From: Liolophura sinensis
Taxonomy: Eukaryota > Mollusca > Polyplacophora > Chitonida > Chitonidae
Reading direction: 5' to 3'
Assembly (NCBI RefSeq): GCF_032854445.1
Contig: NC_088304.1
Coordinates: 35,325,551 to 35,389,550 of the forward strand
Length of the DNA stretch: 64,000 nt
Shown here: piece by piece, positions 46,358-58,759 of the stretch
Numbering within the stretch: position 1 is the stretch's first letter
Layout of the letters: each line of letters opens with the position of its first letter
The notes under the pieces: model-generated
The model's input: only the letters and a program-made list of their open reading frames with translations
Told to the model about the DNA's origin: nothing
Databases searched by the model: none
Program-made: the position numbers and the translations under genes

Positions 46358-47679
46358 AAGAAGTGGAAATCTATGATGGAAGTGTAGTTAGATGCACATA
46401 AGTGATTACACAAATCCGGGACAACAGACACAAGCGAACTGATTGATACAATGAGCAAGTGCTGGGTGACATGTTAGCACCTTTATCAACACGTTAGAAG
46501 TGTCTCAGAATGATGTTTTTTTATCAGAATAGGGAATCAAAATTTGGCCTTGCCAAATGTTACATGGGTCAAATGTCTGTTACTCATTCCTATCTTTAGA
46601 TTGTGATTTTGTGGGCAAATTTGTAACGTAGTAGTCTTGTATTACACGAGACCAATTAGCAGTCCTGCCCGGAGACTTATCACCATTTCGCGGGGAAGGT
46701 ACCTCATTACTGCAGTGAAAGTTCTTCCTGGATTTCCCTTGGCCGACTGTTTGTAAGGTACCTGGCGCAGTGTTGTGTAGTTTGGGGGATTCCCATTTCC
46801 GCCACGTTTATGCCGTATCGTCGTGATGTATATACAGCATTTCAGAGCGCAACGTGCAATGACAATGAGAAAAGAAAATTATCCCGCAACAAAATACTCC
46901 GCTTTTCATTGGACAACAGTGGTCACGTGGGGGTACGGTTATTATTAGTTACATTGTTACTCAGTGATAGGAAAATGGGCAGGGCTGTTACCCTAGCGCC
47001 TGATCAGAGAAACTGGGCATGACTGTTCCGCGGACGCCTGCCAAACTTCCTGACTCAAAGCCGCAGCCTGGAAGGTAGTTCAAAAAGCTGATTAAGGTGA
47101 ATTCACTGTCTCTAACACAGATTTATAAAATTATGTGGTTTTATGATTTTACAATATGTTAGGTAATATGGACTCATTTTAAGATTATTGAAGCTTTTTC
47201 GAACCACTCTAGTAATGATATTAGTGAGCGTAAAATAAATGTAGCTGAAAGTGGGGTAAATCATCAACACAGAAGGCAAATATTAGACATGAAAGTCATC
47301 AAATGCGTTCGGTATCGTATTTGTATGAAGGCTGTCACATAGGTATCCCTCAGAGCAAATGATGTGGAAGAAACAAATCTTGCAGTTGAAGATCTGAAAA
47401 CCTTTATGATGAATAGGACTCTCAATAAGGCAGTTATTATCTTTAATTCACACGACGTGTCTAACATGAGCTGCCAAGGAAATGTACGCGTTGACCTGGA
47501 GCAAATCTCCGAATCTTCTGGGTTTATGTACAACGCGTTCTGAGAGACCTAAGCGTCATTATTTCACCAGTGAAGGATACGTGCGGAATTACTGGCTTCT
47601 TGTATAGTGTATGAAATTTGGCGTTAGGCTCATTTGAAATAAAGGGAGCATTTATAGGAATTATTTGCTTCCTATTTTC

Positions 47680-48130
47680 CTAGATGGCAACTGGCAACTT
47701 GAGGCGTTCATTAAAAATGTCCGTCTCACTTTCGTATTCACAATCACTTGGAATGACTTCGCGATCTACCATTGGTACATTTCCCTGATACTTCTTCAAG
47801 AAGGTCGAATTTCGGCAATAAGCTTCACCATCTGGTGACTGAACAATCACTTGGTTTCCATCCTTCCTTTTCACACTTTCAGGAACATTCTGGTACTGCG
47901 TGGACACTTTATTCTGGCGCGGTTGTTGACGTAGCACAGTATCACCAACTTCAATGTCACGATTCGCGGCGTGACGTCGATAGTCAACATAACGCGGTTG
48001 TTGAAGTAGTACTGTATCACCAACTTCAATGTCTCGATCTGCGGCGTGACGTCGATTGTCAACCTAATCTTTACTCTTACTTTTACGCTCAGCATCGACA
48101 TCTCGAATTTCTTGATCAGTTACTTTAGCA
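47680..48130 (-). pseudogene. Integrase C-terminal region with an internal 90-bp duplication
   Basis: The minus frame at 47937-47680 (NVPESVKRKDGNQ, EAYCRNSTFLKKY) fits the C-terminal part of a gypsy integrase. Just upstream a segment of about 90 bp is present twice (about 47930-48000 and 48000-48065), each with GATACAGTAC/GATACTGTGC-like text and GCGGCGTGACGTCGAT. This is a tandem duplication inside the old coding region. Confidence 0.65.
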
Positions 48131-48960
48131 TCATTTCTCAGTTCTGGTAACTTGGTTCTCAACTTAAGACCAAATATCAGTTCCGAAGGGTTGAAGTCAG
48201 TCGTTGTATGGAGTGTCGTTCGATAAGCAAAAATAAACTTGTTCAGTTCTTTTCTTCAGTTCCGGATTTCCGCCTGAGCGCATTTAACAATGTCCGATTT
48301 TGTCGCTCCACCTCGCTGTTAGCCTGTGGCCACAGCGGTGTAATCTTACGATGGACGATACCGTTTTGTGTGAGGAATGTTTCCAACTCCTGGGACGCAA
48401 CTACAGTCTATTATCACTAGATATCGTCAGTGGTAATCCATATATCGTGAACATCCTTTCCAGATGGTCAGTCACGTTCGACGACGTCACTGACTTCATA
48501 ATGGCAAGGTCGTAGCAAGGCGTGTAGCAGTACCACTATATAATCACCTGATGGTAACGGTCCCATCAAATTAACTGCAAGGTCTTCCCAAGGAGCTTTT
48601 GGCAAGGCAGTTCTCTGCATTGGTTCCGGTGGTGAAGAGTGAAACTTTCTACACCATACTTTCGTTCGTAAACACATTTTCGACTTCACGATGCCTTGAT
48701 GGCCATCATGTGCAAGACGAATCACAATTGCACGTAATTTCTGAAGAATAACTAATCGTGTTCCTCTTAACACAAGGTTACCCGACACTGTTAGCTCATC
48801 TCGAACAGCCCTGTAATTGCTAACAGTTGGGGATTTCCAGTTTTGAGTCCGTACTGAGTCTCGTGAGTTAGACATTTCCGCGTCTTTCTCTGATTCACAT
48901 TCAACATCAACAGCATTCAGTGCAACAGGAACAGCGTTATCGGCAACAAACTGGATATAT
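48131..48960 (-). pseudogene. Integrase zinc-binding and catalytic core, broken
   Basis: RLAHDGHQGIVKSK and later residues fit the H2C2 zinc-binding module. The core start reads AVNLMGPLP, with Asn where the first catalytic Asp is expected. LTISSDN would carry the second Asp and SEVERQNR the Glu, but they lie in different frames after indels between 48440 and 48240. FAYRTTLHTTTDFNPSELIF closes the core. Confidence 0.8.
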
Positions 48961-49089
48961 TCTTCCGCTACGTTCCTACTCGGTTTCTGTTCAAATGTCT
49001 GCGTCTATCGCGACAGCACGTCAGAAATGTTATCCTTTCCGGGGCGGTAACACCGAACGTTTAATCCTGGCTGACGTTTTTGAACGGTT

Positions 49090-49420
49090 TTAATATATCA
49101 CTTCCAAACGCTTGTGATCCGTGATCAAGTCGAAGTCACTTGCGTATATATACAGGTGAAATATCTCGCACGACCAAACTAGAGCCAATGCCTCGCGTTC
49201 TGTCTGGATAATGCATTTCTCAACGTCTGTGAGGCTACGACTCGCGTAAATCACAACTTTATTCTCACCGTTTTTCACTTGGAATAACACAGCACCAGGT
49301 CCAACAGTGCTGGCGTCTGCCACAATGGACGTTTTGGCGTTCGGGTCAAAGTATGATAACGTCTTTCCTTGCGACAGTCTCTGTTTTAACGCGGCAAACG
49401 ATTTCTGCTGGTCGGGTCCC
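49090..49420 (-). pseudogene. RNase H domain
   Basis: VADAST contributes the first catalytic Asp at about 49315. GAVLFQVKNG, YASRSLTDVEK and QTEREALALVWSCEIF follow in the standard order of the gypsy RNase H. DHKRLEVIY replaces the usual DHKPLE, and a stop follows. Confidence 0.85.
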
Positions 49421-49439
49421 TAAATAAATCTGACGTTCT

Positions 49440-50180
49440 TTTTAGTCATTTCTCTCATTTACGACTGCTTCAATTTTCGATTTGTTCCGGCTTATACTTT
49501 TGTCCGACAGGTCAATACCCATAAATGTCAACTTTTCCTCTCTGAATTGACACTTTTCCGCGTTTAAAGCGACGCCTCTTTCACAGAGAGTTTTAAATAC
49601 TCATGCACAACTGCATGTCGTATCATTGCACATCTTTACCGTTTACGATAATGTCATCTGACAAATTCTGCGCGCCTTCACAACCTTGAATTAATCGTTG
49701 TAGCGCGCGCTGATACTTCTCCGAGCTTACACCAAACATTAGATATTTATACCAGTAAACTGCAAGCGCGATCTGGTAATACCCTCAGCGAAGATCAAGC
49801 TTACTGCAGACCGTACTACCTTACATTTTACGAATTATTTCCTCTACCGTCGGGATAGGGTGACGTTCTCGTAGAACTGCTTCGTTCGCTCTGCGCATGT
49901 CAACACAGAGTCTTATATCACCTGAAGGCTTCGGCACAATCACCACAGAACTGACCCATGTCGTAGGACCATTATCAACTTTTTAAATAATGTCCATACA
50001 TTCTAGTTCATTCAGTTTATTTTCCACTTTACTGCGTAAATGGAACGGTATACGCCTGGCTGTTTATGCCACATATCCATCAATGTGAATTTTAATTTCA
50101 TAATTTTTTAATTTTCCAACTACCTGAAAACATAGTTTTAACTCATTAACAAAGTCATTGTCTATTGTCACTTCATTAAT
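49440..50180 (-). pseudogene. Reverse transcriptase, several stops and frameshifts
   Basis: Recognisable pieces in order: WVSSVVIVPKPSGDIRLCVD (about 49980-49910), HPIPTVEEI, CSKLDL (about 49795), a DDIIV active-site remnant preceded by Ser where Tyr or Ile is usual (about 49650), and KLTFMGIDLSD (about 49520). Stops separate the pieces. Confidence 0.8.
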
Positions 50181-50194
50181 TTCAGGTCCAAGCT

Positions 50195-50518
50195 TCAACA
50201 CTCCGAGTTCAATGTTTGTTTTTCTGCCGAGCAATGCTCGTCCCTTCTCTGCAACAACAATATACTATATTGGTCGATAATTGATTGTTGTTGGCGTTTA
50301 CAAATGTACAAATTTTTATTGCATTTGCTCCTTACAGTACACAGTACTTTTTGATGTTTCGTGTTTTCCCATGTTGTGCGGTCTATAACGATACAGCTAG
50401 CCCCGAAGTCAATTAACATGTCAACACAAACTGACCCAATGCTTACTGATATTGTATCATCATTTGGTTTACTGTCACAGACATGAAACATGAGTTCATC
50501 TCCATCACTATCATCCAT
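50195..50518 (-). pseudogene. Retropepsin-like aspartic protease, active site altered
   Basis: VDMLIDFGASCIVIDRTTWE has the shape of the retroviral-type protease active site, but the triad reads DFGA where DTGA or DSGA is expected. The frame then degrades into unrelated sequence. Confidence 0.7.
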
Positions 50519-50559
50519 GTGATTAACCTTATTTCTCCCCTTATTTCTGGGATTTGATT

Positions 50560-51000
50560 TGTTTTCTTAGTGGCTGCCTCTTGAGTTTTTATTTTCAGTC
50601 TGTGTTTAACACATCGAAGCAAAATGGTCAGGCCTATTACAGTTTCTGTAGGTTCTGGGCCAATTTTGTTTGTTTCATGTTTGTAGTTGTTTTGTTTATT
50701 TTCTGTCACGTTTCTAACAGTTTCTGTTACAATTTATTCTGCCCAGTCTCTAGTTCAGCTACCTGTAAATTAGCTGCCTCAAATGCTCTGGCCAATATCT
50801 TGCACTTTTGTCAGTGTCAACTCTCTTCCTTTCTCCAGGAATTTTATGTTTCAGCTGACTTGATCTACACTTGTCAATCGCCTGGTGTCTGATATTCTCA
50901 TCAAACATGTCTCTAAATTCACAATTAACAGCTTTCTGCTTCAAACGATTCACAAACTGATCCATCGTTTCCCCATCTAAGCTCTCATAGCTATTCTCTC
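50560..51000 (-). pseudogene. gag/nucleocapsid remnant
   Basis: MDQFVNRLKQKAVNCEF and DENIRHQAIDKCRS (50965-50860) fit the end of a gypsy Gag. Downstream, a CNRPDHFASMC remnant in another frame retains the Cys-x4-His-x4-Cys part of a knuckle and then meets a stop. Confidence 0.65.
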
Positions 51001-51010
51001 ATAGGGCGTG

Positions 51011-53240
51011 TTGGTCTGTGGCGTGAAGAAATTTGTAATCCCGGTAACACCTAACCTAATTTAAACTTTTACCTCGTCACCAATGTTAAATTGCCTCTGC
51101 GTGACAGATTGTAAACACTGCGTATACTACCACAGATGAACGGATTAAACCACTGCAAACACACGAATCGAATCTGGTACAACGCATGCATATTCTGTAC
51201 TCTTTCTTCCCACTAATTACAGAAGAGTTCCACTCGAGGTGGTAGGCCTACATAATGTATGTAGCCGCGACATTACAGTGGACAGCATTTCAATTAGTCT
51301 CTTCAAGCGCATGAATTTGGGCATAAAAAGCGATTAGGATCTGTATTAAGCCACCTTAATTTATGACCATCTTCATATAGCAGTTCTTCAAAAGGAAATG
51401 CAATAATATTTAACGACTGTTATATTAAAACCATATCCTGACTTTTATCGTTACATTAAAGTCGTATTAAAAACACATTTTATCTAGCAGTTGTCAACAC
51501 AAAATGTTTGTGCTCCGAGGACGCTACGCCATTATACGGTAATAAGGTTTATCAAGATATGTTTGTTGAGTAAAATATTAACGAATGTGTCTTTTAACCA
51601 AAGCCAAAAATAAGCATGTAGTCCTTTGGTTTTTATGACACGAAGCAGTCTGGCAAAGGCTGGAATCGCCAAAAGCCATTTAAAGGTTGTCACTTATTGG
51701 CAGCCAGATTACTTATGTTCCGACAAAAGGGCCACTTGTCGCTACTTGCCTACCAGTTTTACAAATTACCTCAGGAGGAAAAACATGGAGTTCATGGATA
51801 CGAACTAACGATTAAAGATGAGCTGAAGTTCATGACCTAGATCAGGCCACAAATTAAATCTGATTAAACTTTCAGAGTGTAGAGAATGGTCGCATGTGTA
51901 CTCTGAACAAAGATGCAGCAAACTACAATACCCTGCAGTCGGAGATTCTGATTTACCTCCCTTGGTTTTTGGTGTTTATCGGACTGACACCTAGGAATTG
52001 TAGGCAAGTGGTGCTCCTGGTAGTGCTTCAAGCACACCAAGTAAACGACCAGCATAACACAAAAGATAGTGTGATACTGGCCGATACTGGTACTACAGAC
52101 AGTATATTTAACCTACTAATCTATATTCCTATAGTGTCGCTTTTTCATTAGAATAAACAACTCACGAACCGAAGTGTCCTTGGGTAGTCGTGAACAGAAT
52201 TTGTTATCATGAACTCCTCGATACCCAGCTGGGTATGTTATCACCAGCGAATAAATATTAACCTGACAGACAAATTTTGGTTTTGATGGAGTCCAACCAA
52301 TATGTATATTTGTATATCAAGGTGTTGGAACAGACAGTCCTAATCCAGCCGTCAACCATAACGGACGTTATGTGTTGTTAATCGCAATGTGATCTGCTAG
52401 TGTCTCACATTCAGTATCGAATGTCTGGTTGTGTCTTGTCTGTTAACTCGGTTTAGTTTCAATCAATGTTTACTCTGCTTTTAAATATTTGATACATCGT
52501 CTATATACAGATCATGCTGAAATCAGAGATCAACCGAGCAGCTTGACAATGTATGTGTCATTCAGCCAACGAAAAGCTTCATATATTCCACACCGTCTCG
52601 TCCGTAAGTGGCCATGGTTAGATTGCGTGTCGGAAAGGCTGGTGATTATTGGTCTACCAAGAGACCGATTGAATGACTGAAAATGTAGGATTTTGATGCG
52701 GCTTTTGTACTTGGCGGGGTAAGAATTCGTACTCCCTGGGGAATTGAAGACACGCAAATTGTATTGTCGGGTACCCGAGAATTTACCTACATCAGCCAAC
52801 CAGATCAACACACACTTTTCAACGATGTTTAATGCACTGTTGACACAGCTAATGAAATCATACGAGAGCAGTTTAGAAGGTGCTGGGAGTACGGTAATCC
52901 TAGGCCAAAGGTTTGCGCTGGGGACGAATGGCATACAATGTCCATTTATTATACCAGCCGTCGGTTTGGTACATGAATTAGGTGACATGTCTTTGAATCG
53001 CCTTGGGTCGCCGGACTACCCCGGGCAGAATGACATGAACTTCACTAATGTCTGTTTTTAAGCACAGATACAGAATGAAGGAGAGGGATCTCATGGAGGA
53101 AGTACAGCCTGTTAAAAACTGATTGACATGACAATGCTCTTTGGAAAATGTGTAGAAAAGTCCTAAATTTACCATTCAGGATGTTTTAATAATTCCAGCC
53201 CATATTAAAAATGATTTTTTACAGATCTGTTAAACATAAT
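51011..53240. other. No gene recognised
   Basis: Frames of 60-150 codons exist (the longest is 152 codons on the minus strand, 52530-52988). They overlap frames on the opposite strand and carry no recognisable motif. Confidence 0.5.
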
Positions 53241-53244
53241 GTTA

Positions 53245-53385
53245 GCGACCAGCGGACGGTCGTGGGTTTCTCCCGGGCTCTGCCCGGTTTCCTCCTACCA
53301 TGATGCTGGCCGCCGGCGTATAAGTGAAATATTCTTGAGTATGACGTGAAACACAAATCAGACAAACAAACCAATAGATAAACAT
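53245..53385 (+). mobile_element. SINE-1 3' half
   Basis: CGGACGGTCGTGGGTTTCTC, CCGGGCTCTGCCCGGTTTCC, TCCTACCATGATGCTGGCCG, then TTCTTGAGTATGACGTGAAA. The head is missing. Confidence 0.82.
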
Positions 53386-55261
53386 AATATTATGTTTTCT
53401 TAGTGGTGGTATAAAAGATGATATAACTGCAACATAACATTATGTTATGGACAAAACGATATCTCGTTACGCCCAAACAAGTATGCTGTTGAAATAACAG
53501 AACAAGTATGTCATATAAACATAATTATTCATAATATTATAACTTAGAATTCTGTTTCCTTAATGCATTAGTTTTTAGAGCAGAAGACTGCCATTCCTGT
53601 ACAGTGTAATGCAATTGTCGAGTTCAAAATAAATCCAACAGAAAGTATTGTGAAATATCAACATAAAAACAAATCTTACACGGCTATTTTACATCCTTCA
53701 TACTCCATCCATGCATCGAAACAGACATCCGTTTACCCGATTCAACCATTTCCCATTTTAATAGCTAATCTAGCAATCAATCAATCCCTGATTTATAAAA
53801 CGCCAAAATAGTAGAAACCTGATGCCAAAAACTGTCCAATACAATTTGTGCTCTTATTTTTAAGTCAAAACCAAAAAGTCAATTTGACCTAAGTGGAGTT
53901 TGTAGTTCATATAACTGAGCTGAAAAAATGTAGAATTTTCTAATCAGAATTAATGAGCATATCGGATGTATTAGCCTGGTGTAGGAGAAGAACAGAGTGT
54001 TCTGTCCGCTTGAGTCTGACTTGTAAAATTGTACCAGGATGTATCAGGTCAATCTATGTTTAATTTAAGATATCAGACGACTGGAGTCACAAAAGCTGGA
54101 AAGTTGATCGTATTTGAGCACGAGAAAAAACTGATTTGGAAAATTGAAAGAAAAAAAATTGATCACTGGCAAATGTATATTTTTTAATATTACCCGGCTG
54201 ATCTACAGCATTGACGATCTCACGAAATTTCATTTTGGAAATATTTTGTTTGCGTATGTAAACTAAAAACAAAATAAATACAGAAGAGAAATAAGTGATT
54301 AACCTTGCATTGGAGTTCAGACTGCTATACAGTCCATCATGCTGTCCATCCGGATATTGATATCATTATTTATCCCTAGGATTGTCCAAGCTATTTGTAG
54401 TTTACATCATTTTTGCCAGTTTGGATTATTATGGCAGATTATAAATGTATGGTACATTATTTGCGAAACTAGACATGAGGTATTATTAACGCCTTTGTCT
54501 CATTGGCAAAGCGCCAGTTTGAAATATGTATCTAAACCCCATGTGTCTTGACGTAAGCTTGCTACCGGTATATCCCAAAAATAAATCAGAATTAAAATGT
54601 GCTGGCCCAACTGTCTCTACTTTGCAATAGTTTAAAAACGTTGACAAATTTCACTTCTACATACAGATAGCGAGGTACAATAAATGCGTTTGTGCAACCC
54701 GTAACGGTGATCTGTTCTTGTTACTATCTCTTTACATGAGGAAATGGCTGAGCAGACACGCGCCCACCTACGTTAAGTTTATCTAGACGGTGACGTTGGA
54801 TAAACAGGCTAGCAACCTGTTGACCATTGACCTGTTCAAAAACTGCCACTCTACTCCAGGTGGTAATCATGTACATCGATTTATCGAATTCGAGTTACAA
54901 ACCGCCCAAAACGTGTGTGCTTAATCATTGTAAAAGTATGGAACAGTGTATTAGACAAGAACTGGTCTGGCTCCTGGCTGACTGCCAGAAATTTGCTGAG
55001 AAAGCAAAAATCTCTGTGATAATTTACTGTATAAAGTTGTGTTGGACTGAGCAATTGTCTTAACGATTTACCTGACAATGATGAATTGTGTGGAAAGTGT
55101 GTGAGTGTCTGTTCGCTCTGATTCCTTCGTGATATTATATAATCGGAAATCTTTTCGACGAGGAAAGATGTAGACACAGAATTGCTGAGTGTATTCAGAC
55201 GAATTTTTCTTTGTCATAGACATTCTTAAACATACAACCATAGCTCATATCAGATTAAATC

Positions 55262-55470
55262 GTATGTATGTATGTATATTTGTATGTATGTATATGTGTG
55301 TGCGTGTGGGCGTGTACTTGTACCTGGGTGCGTCTGCGTATTTGTGTATTTGTGTATTTACGTATGTATGTATGTATGTATGTATGTATGTATGTATGTA
55401 TGTATGTATGTATGTATGTATGTATGTATGTATGTATGTATGTATGCATGCATGCATGCATGCATGTATG

Positions 55471-55500
<30 letters not shown>
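55262..55500. repeat. (GTAT)n microsatellite with a GCAT block
   Basis: Almost pure GTAT from about 55362 to 55500, including five GCAT units at 55444-55464. It occupies the same place as the array in duplication copy 1. Confidence 0.96.
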
Positions 55501-55501
<1 letters not shown>

Positions 55502-55858
55502 CTGAAGCAGATATATTGCTAGAATTTTGCAAACGTATGTGTCAGTCGTATAGGAATTTCCTGCTATAAGACGGTTACACAATGTTTTCGGTGAGCTTTA
55601 CATCTTACAATCAAATTATGCGGAAAGAAACTTGGAAAATTTTGCTGAAATTTTTTGGAAAATAGTTGCTACAAGACAGTTATACAGTTTTATCTTCAGC
55701 AACACAGGGACTGTCTTTCCGGTCAAGTAGATATTAAGCTCATTAAGCTACGGGCAGAACATAGTCATGTTGTTCTGCTGTACGACATGGAAAACTCTAA
55801 AAGCCTGTCTGATGTTATAAATGAGTCTTCATTTGATAGCTGTTTTGACAGCTTGGCC

Positions 55859-57208
55859 GGGTAGAGGTAGCCTACCTGACTACAGAAACCATTGTCTTAA
55901 GTGCAGCCCGTGGTGGGTGGGGTAGTGGGGCTCTTTCTAATTACTCCCTAATTCAGGTTTATTTGACCTAGCGCCCATAAGGCTGACACCAATGCTACAT
56001 TGTATAAAAAGTCACACTACGTTTGAATCTGAAACTTAAGACAAATTTTGTGGTAAAAAGGCTACTTAAGACAAAGACTAATTAGCGCTAATTAAGGATT
56101 TATTTCACATAAAACCTATAACATTGAAATGAAATGTAAAATGTTGAGCATGGTCTAAATAGCAAGAATCACCAGTTTAAGAAGACGGTAAAAATTATTG
56201 TCAGTGTAATTCTTGTACAAAATTTGGATGGGAATGGACGTTTCATGATCTAACAGCATTCTTCCCCAGGGGTCACTTCTCATAATTGTGTAGCACATCA
56301 GTGTACGAAAGCAAAGTAGGAATATTTTTTATGCTACGCTCTAGGGGTTGTTTTCTGTGTGAGGCTCGATCTCTTATTGGGCGAGTTACAAAATTAATGA
56401 TTCAATATTACACCTTCCCTCCGGAATATGCCTTGTTTTTTTTTTAAATAATTAACTTCCTTGCCCTTGTTTTGAAATGGATTACACGAATGTGCTACAC
56501 GCACTACGAAGAGTGACCCTCGTAACATGCAACATGCAACATGCAACATGCAACATCTATACTCATGCAAACTTAGGTCCAACTTTTAATTTTCCAAGCC
56601 GGCTTTGGCTCAGCTTCATCCAGGCGACATGACGAAATGCATGATGAAAGCAGTCCTGGAGAACTGGAGAATTCTATTCTACCGCCATACGTGGCAAGGT
56701 AGGTTATTTGTCCGCCATTCACATGACAGCGAAAGGTCATTAAGTGCAAATTGGCCTTTGACCTTGTCTTAAATCACTTTACCACCACATGATTTGGTTT
56801 TAAGTGTCTGAAGTAGGTGATTATTTATGAAGGGATTGTCCATCAGTGTTCAGAACTGCAGGTTCAATATGTGTGTCAATTAAGTAGAATCAAAGGTCAT
56901 TCGGTGCGATTTGACACCCTATGACCTTGTCTTAAGTGACCTTTCCACCACATAATCTTGTCTTAAGTTTTCGATTTTTGCTATTTAGGCCATGCAGAAC
57001 ATTTTACATCTGATTTCAGGTTTTGTCTTAAGTTGTAGATTCATAATTAGTATGATCTTTCTCACTATGTAGCATTGGTGTGGGCCTTATAGGCGCTAGA
57101 TCAAATAAAACTGAATTGAGGAGTAATTAGAAATAGCCCGACAGCTCCACCCACAACTGGCTGCACTTAAGACAAGAGTTTCTGTAGTCAAGTAGGTTAC
57201 CTCTACCC
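55859..57208. mobile_element. Non-autonomous DNA transposon with about 150-bp inverted termini
   Basis: The ends GGGTAGAGGTA / TACCTCTACCC extend inward as an imperfect inverted repeat of about 150 bp. The left arm has CTGACTACAGAAACC, GTCTTAAGTGCAGCC, TCTAATTACTCC, CTAGCGCC(C/T)ATAAGG and CACCAATGCTAC; the right arm has the same series inverted. The element is absent from duplication copy 1. Length 1350 bp; no transposase frame. No target-site duplication is obvious, so the superfamily is open. Confidence 0.85.
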
Positions 57209-58147
57209 CACCAAACAAAGTTTTTATAGCTTTTCTGTCAAATTAATCTCTCTTGGCCTATATGTGTAAACCTTGCCAGTCTTTGTAAAATGTTTTTCAA
57301 GTCCCAGTTTTTAAGTTTATTTCCGTAATCGAGTCACATTTGGGGACGTTTTTCAATAAAAATCACTTGTTTTCTCGGAAATGTATGTAATCGTGAAAAA
57401 TAATTCACTGATATGACGACATCTGTTAAAATTTCTGATGTAAGGCTACATCCGATCTGGTGGAAAGTCATTCGGTAAAGACTAATGTGGCCTGAACTAA
57501 AGTTCGGTTAGCGAAGGCTAATTTAATGCAACATAGTCGTGCCTGCTGGCTTCCATAAACTGAGGGATAATCTATCATAAGAGATCAAGCTGTTGAGGTA
57601 CGAATCATGCAGTTCTCTCAGAATTATTAAAATTGACCCATCAATTCTACTTTTCAGGAATATTGCTCTTGTCAGAGTCGATTAATCGTTTCAAACATTT
57701 CAGTACGACTGATAACTGTTAAATTCCATGAGATCACAGCTGTTTAAGTGTTCATCAGCTTTTTGAGAGGATTTATAAATGTGGGATATCGTAGCTTAAG
57801 GTTTTCAACAACAAAATCCTGAGAACTCCTTTAGATGTAGCGATGTGCACTACGCTTTACTGTCATAACTTGTGCACTGAATTCTTACATTATTCTAGAT
57901 AAAACAGTGCCACAGTTTTTTTTTACAAGCACGTTGCGAAGTATGCTTCTTACGGAGTATGCTAATAATATGTACTTGCCGGACTTATTGGGATAATATG
58001 TCTATTTTCGTCTGAAGATTGATATATGAACGTCTGTCAGTCATCACCCAACTAAAACTATAGTGTATAAAACATGCACGAGAAGATACAAGACGGACAT
58101 TTTCAGGGGAATATCGGTTGCACGAACCACATGATTTGGAAACTTTT

Positions 58148-58215
58148 ACTGATTTATTTGCTTGCTGTTTTCTCCCTACTCAAGAATATCTCCCTGATAC
58201 GACGGCGGCTGGCGT
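58148..58215 (-). mobile_element. SINE-1 3'-end fragment
   Basis: TTGCTGTTTTCTCCCTACTC, AAGAATATCTCCCTGATACG and ACGGCGGCTGGCG give a diverged tail on the minus strand. Confidence 0.6.
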
Positions 58216-58546
58216 ATGCTGTTAAAGGAAAACAGCGACAACTGTTGGGTATTTGTTTTGTGTGTTTGCTTTTGTCAAAAGGATGTAAAGGACGGTTGAC
58301 GCAGTCGTACTGCTGTTTGACCACAAAGATTAATGATTCTTTGCTGAGGGCAACTAAATCTAATTTCTGGAAGCTCCATCAGTCTCTTATTGTTTGATAA
58401 ACGGGACGATACGTTTTCCATTTGTTGTTCACAACGCCCCAGACTTAGTACTCCATCTTTGTTAACAATGGCCGCTTGACATCGCAGACAGTATAGTTAC
58501 ATGTGATTACGGAAGGTTTAAAATTCTAGGTGCGAATCTCCGAGTG

Positions 58547-58759
58547 ATGGGTGACAATAAACACGGCCGGCTGACCTTCGAAGAGAATGGTGCCTTAATG
58601 CAAACAGTCGGGCGAGAGGAAAACATGTCTGCTCAAGCGTTTTTAAGCGCACTTCCGTCAGGTGCAAGACCGTTTTCCGGTATTCTTCTAGGCGTTCTCT
58701 CTATTAGCCTAATCGCTTGTTGTTGTAATCTTACTTTTGTCGAGTGTGTATTCTGTGAG
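58547..58759 (+). CDS. Candidate coding exon of unknown gene, followed by a splice donor
   Basis: An ATG at 58547 in good context (G at -3 and +4) opens 71 codons that end exactly at GAG|GTAAGA, a consensus 5' splice site (GT at 58760-58761). The peptide begins MGDNKHGRLTFEENGALMQ. Near its end it has one hydrophobic stretch (FSGILLGVLSISLIACCC, about residues 44-61) that could be a membrane segment with a short N-terminal cytosolic part. I do not recognise the family. The aligned sequence at 46150-46357 is broken at start, frame and donor, which is why I list this as a possible exon. No downstream acceptor or next exon was identified, and the frame is also open upstream, so it may not be a first exon. 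Confidence 0.35.

Larger units (their letters stand above)
41128..46785 (+). repeat. Segmental duplication, copy 1
   Basis: The tract is collinear and in the same orientation as 53766-59225. Anchors along it: CAATCCCTGATTTACAAAA (41172), CGAATTCGAGTTACAAACC (42143), GTCATTTTGTTCTGATG with AAAAGCCTGTCGGATGTTAT (43385-43436), GGTCTGAACTAAAGTTCAGT (43739), GAGATCATAGCTGTTTAAG (43971), TGACGCAGTCGTATTGCTG (45937) and ACAGTCGGGCGAGAGGAAGA (46200). Identity varies and there are many indels, so it is not recent. No multi-domain gene is recognised in it. Confidence 0.85.
47650..51010 (-). mobile_element. Decayed Ty3/gypsy retrotransposon
   Basis: Reading on the minus strand: gag-like sequence, a degenerate zinc knuckle, aspartic protease, reverse transcriptase, RNase H, then integrase, the standard Ty3/gypsy order. 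The frame is broken many times. No LTR pair was found by eye, so both ends are approximate. It lies between the two segmental duplication copies. Confidence 0.88.
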
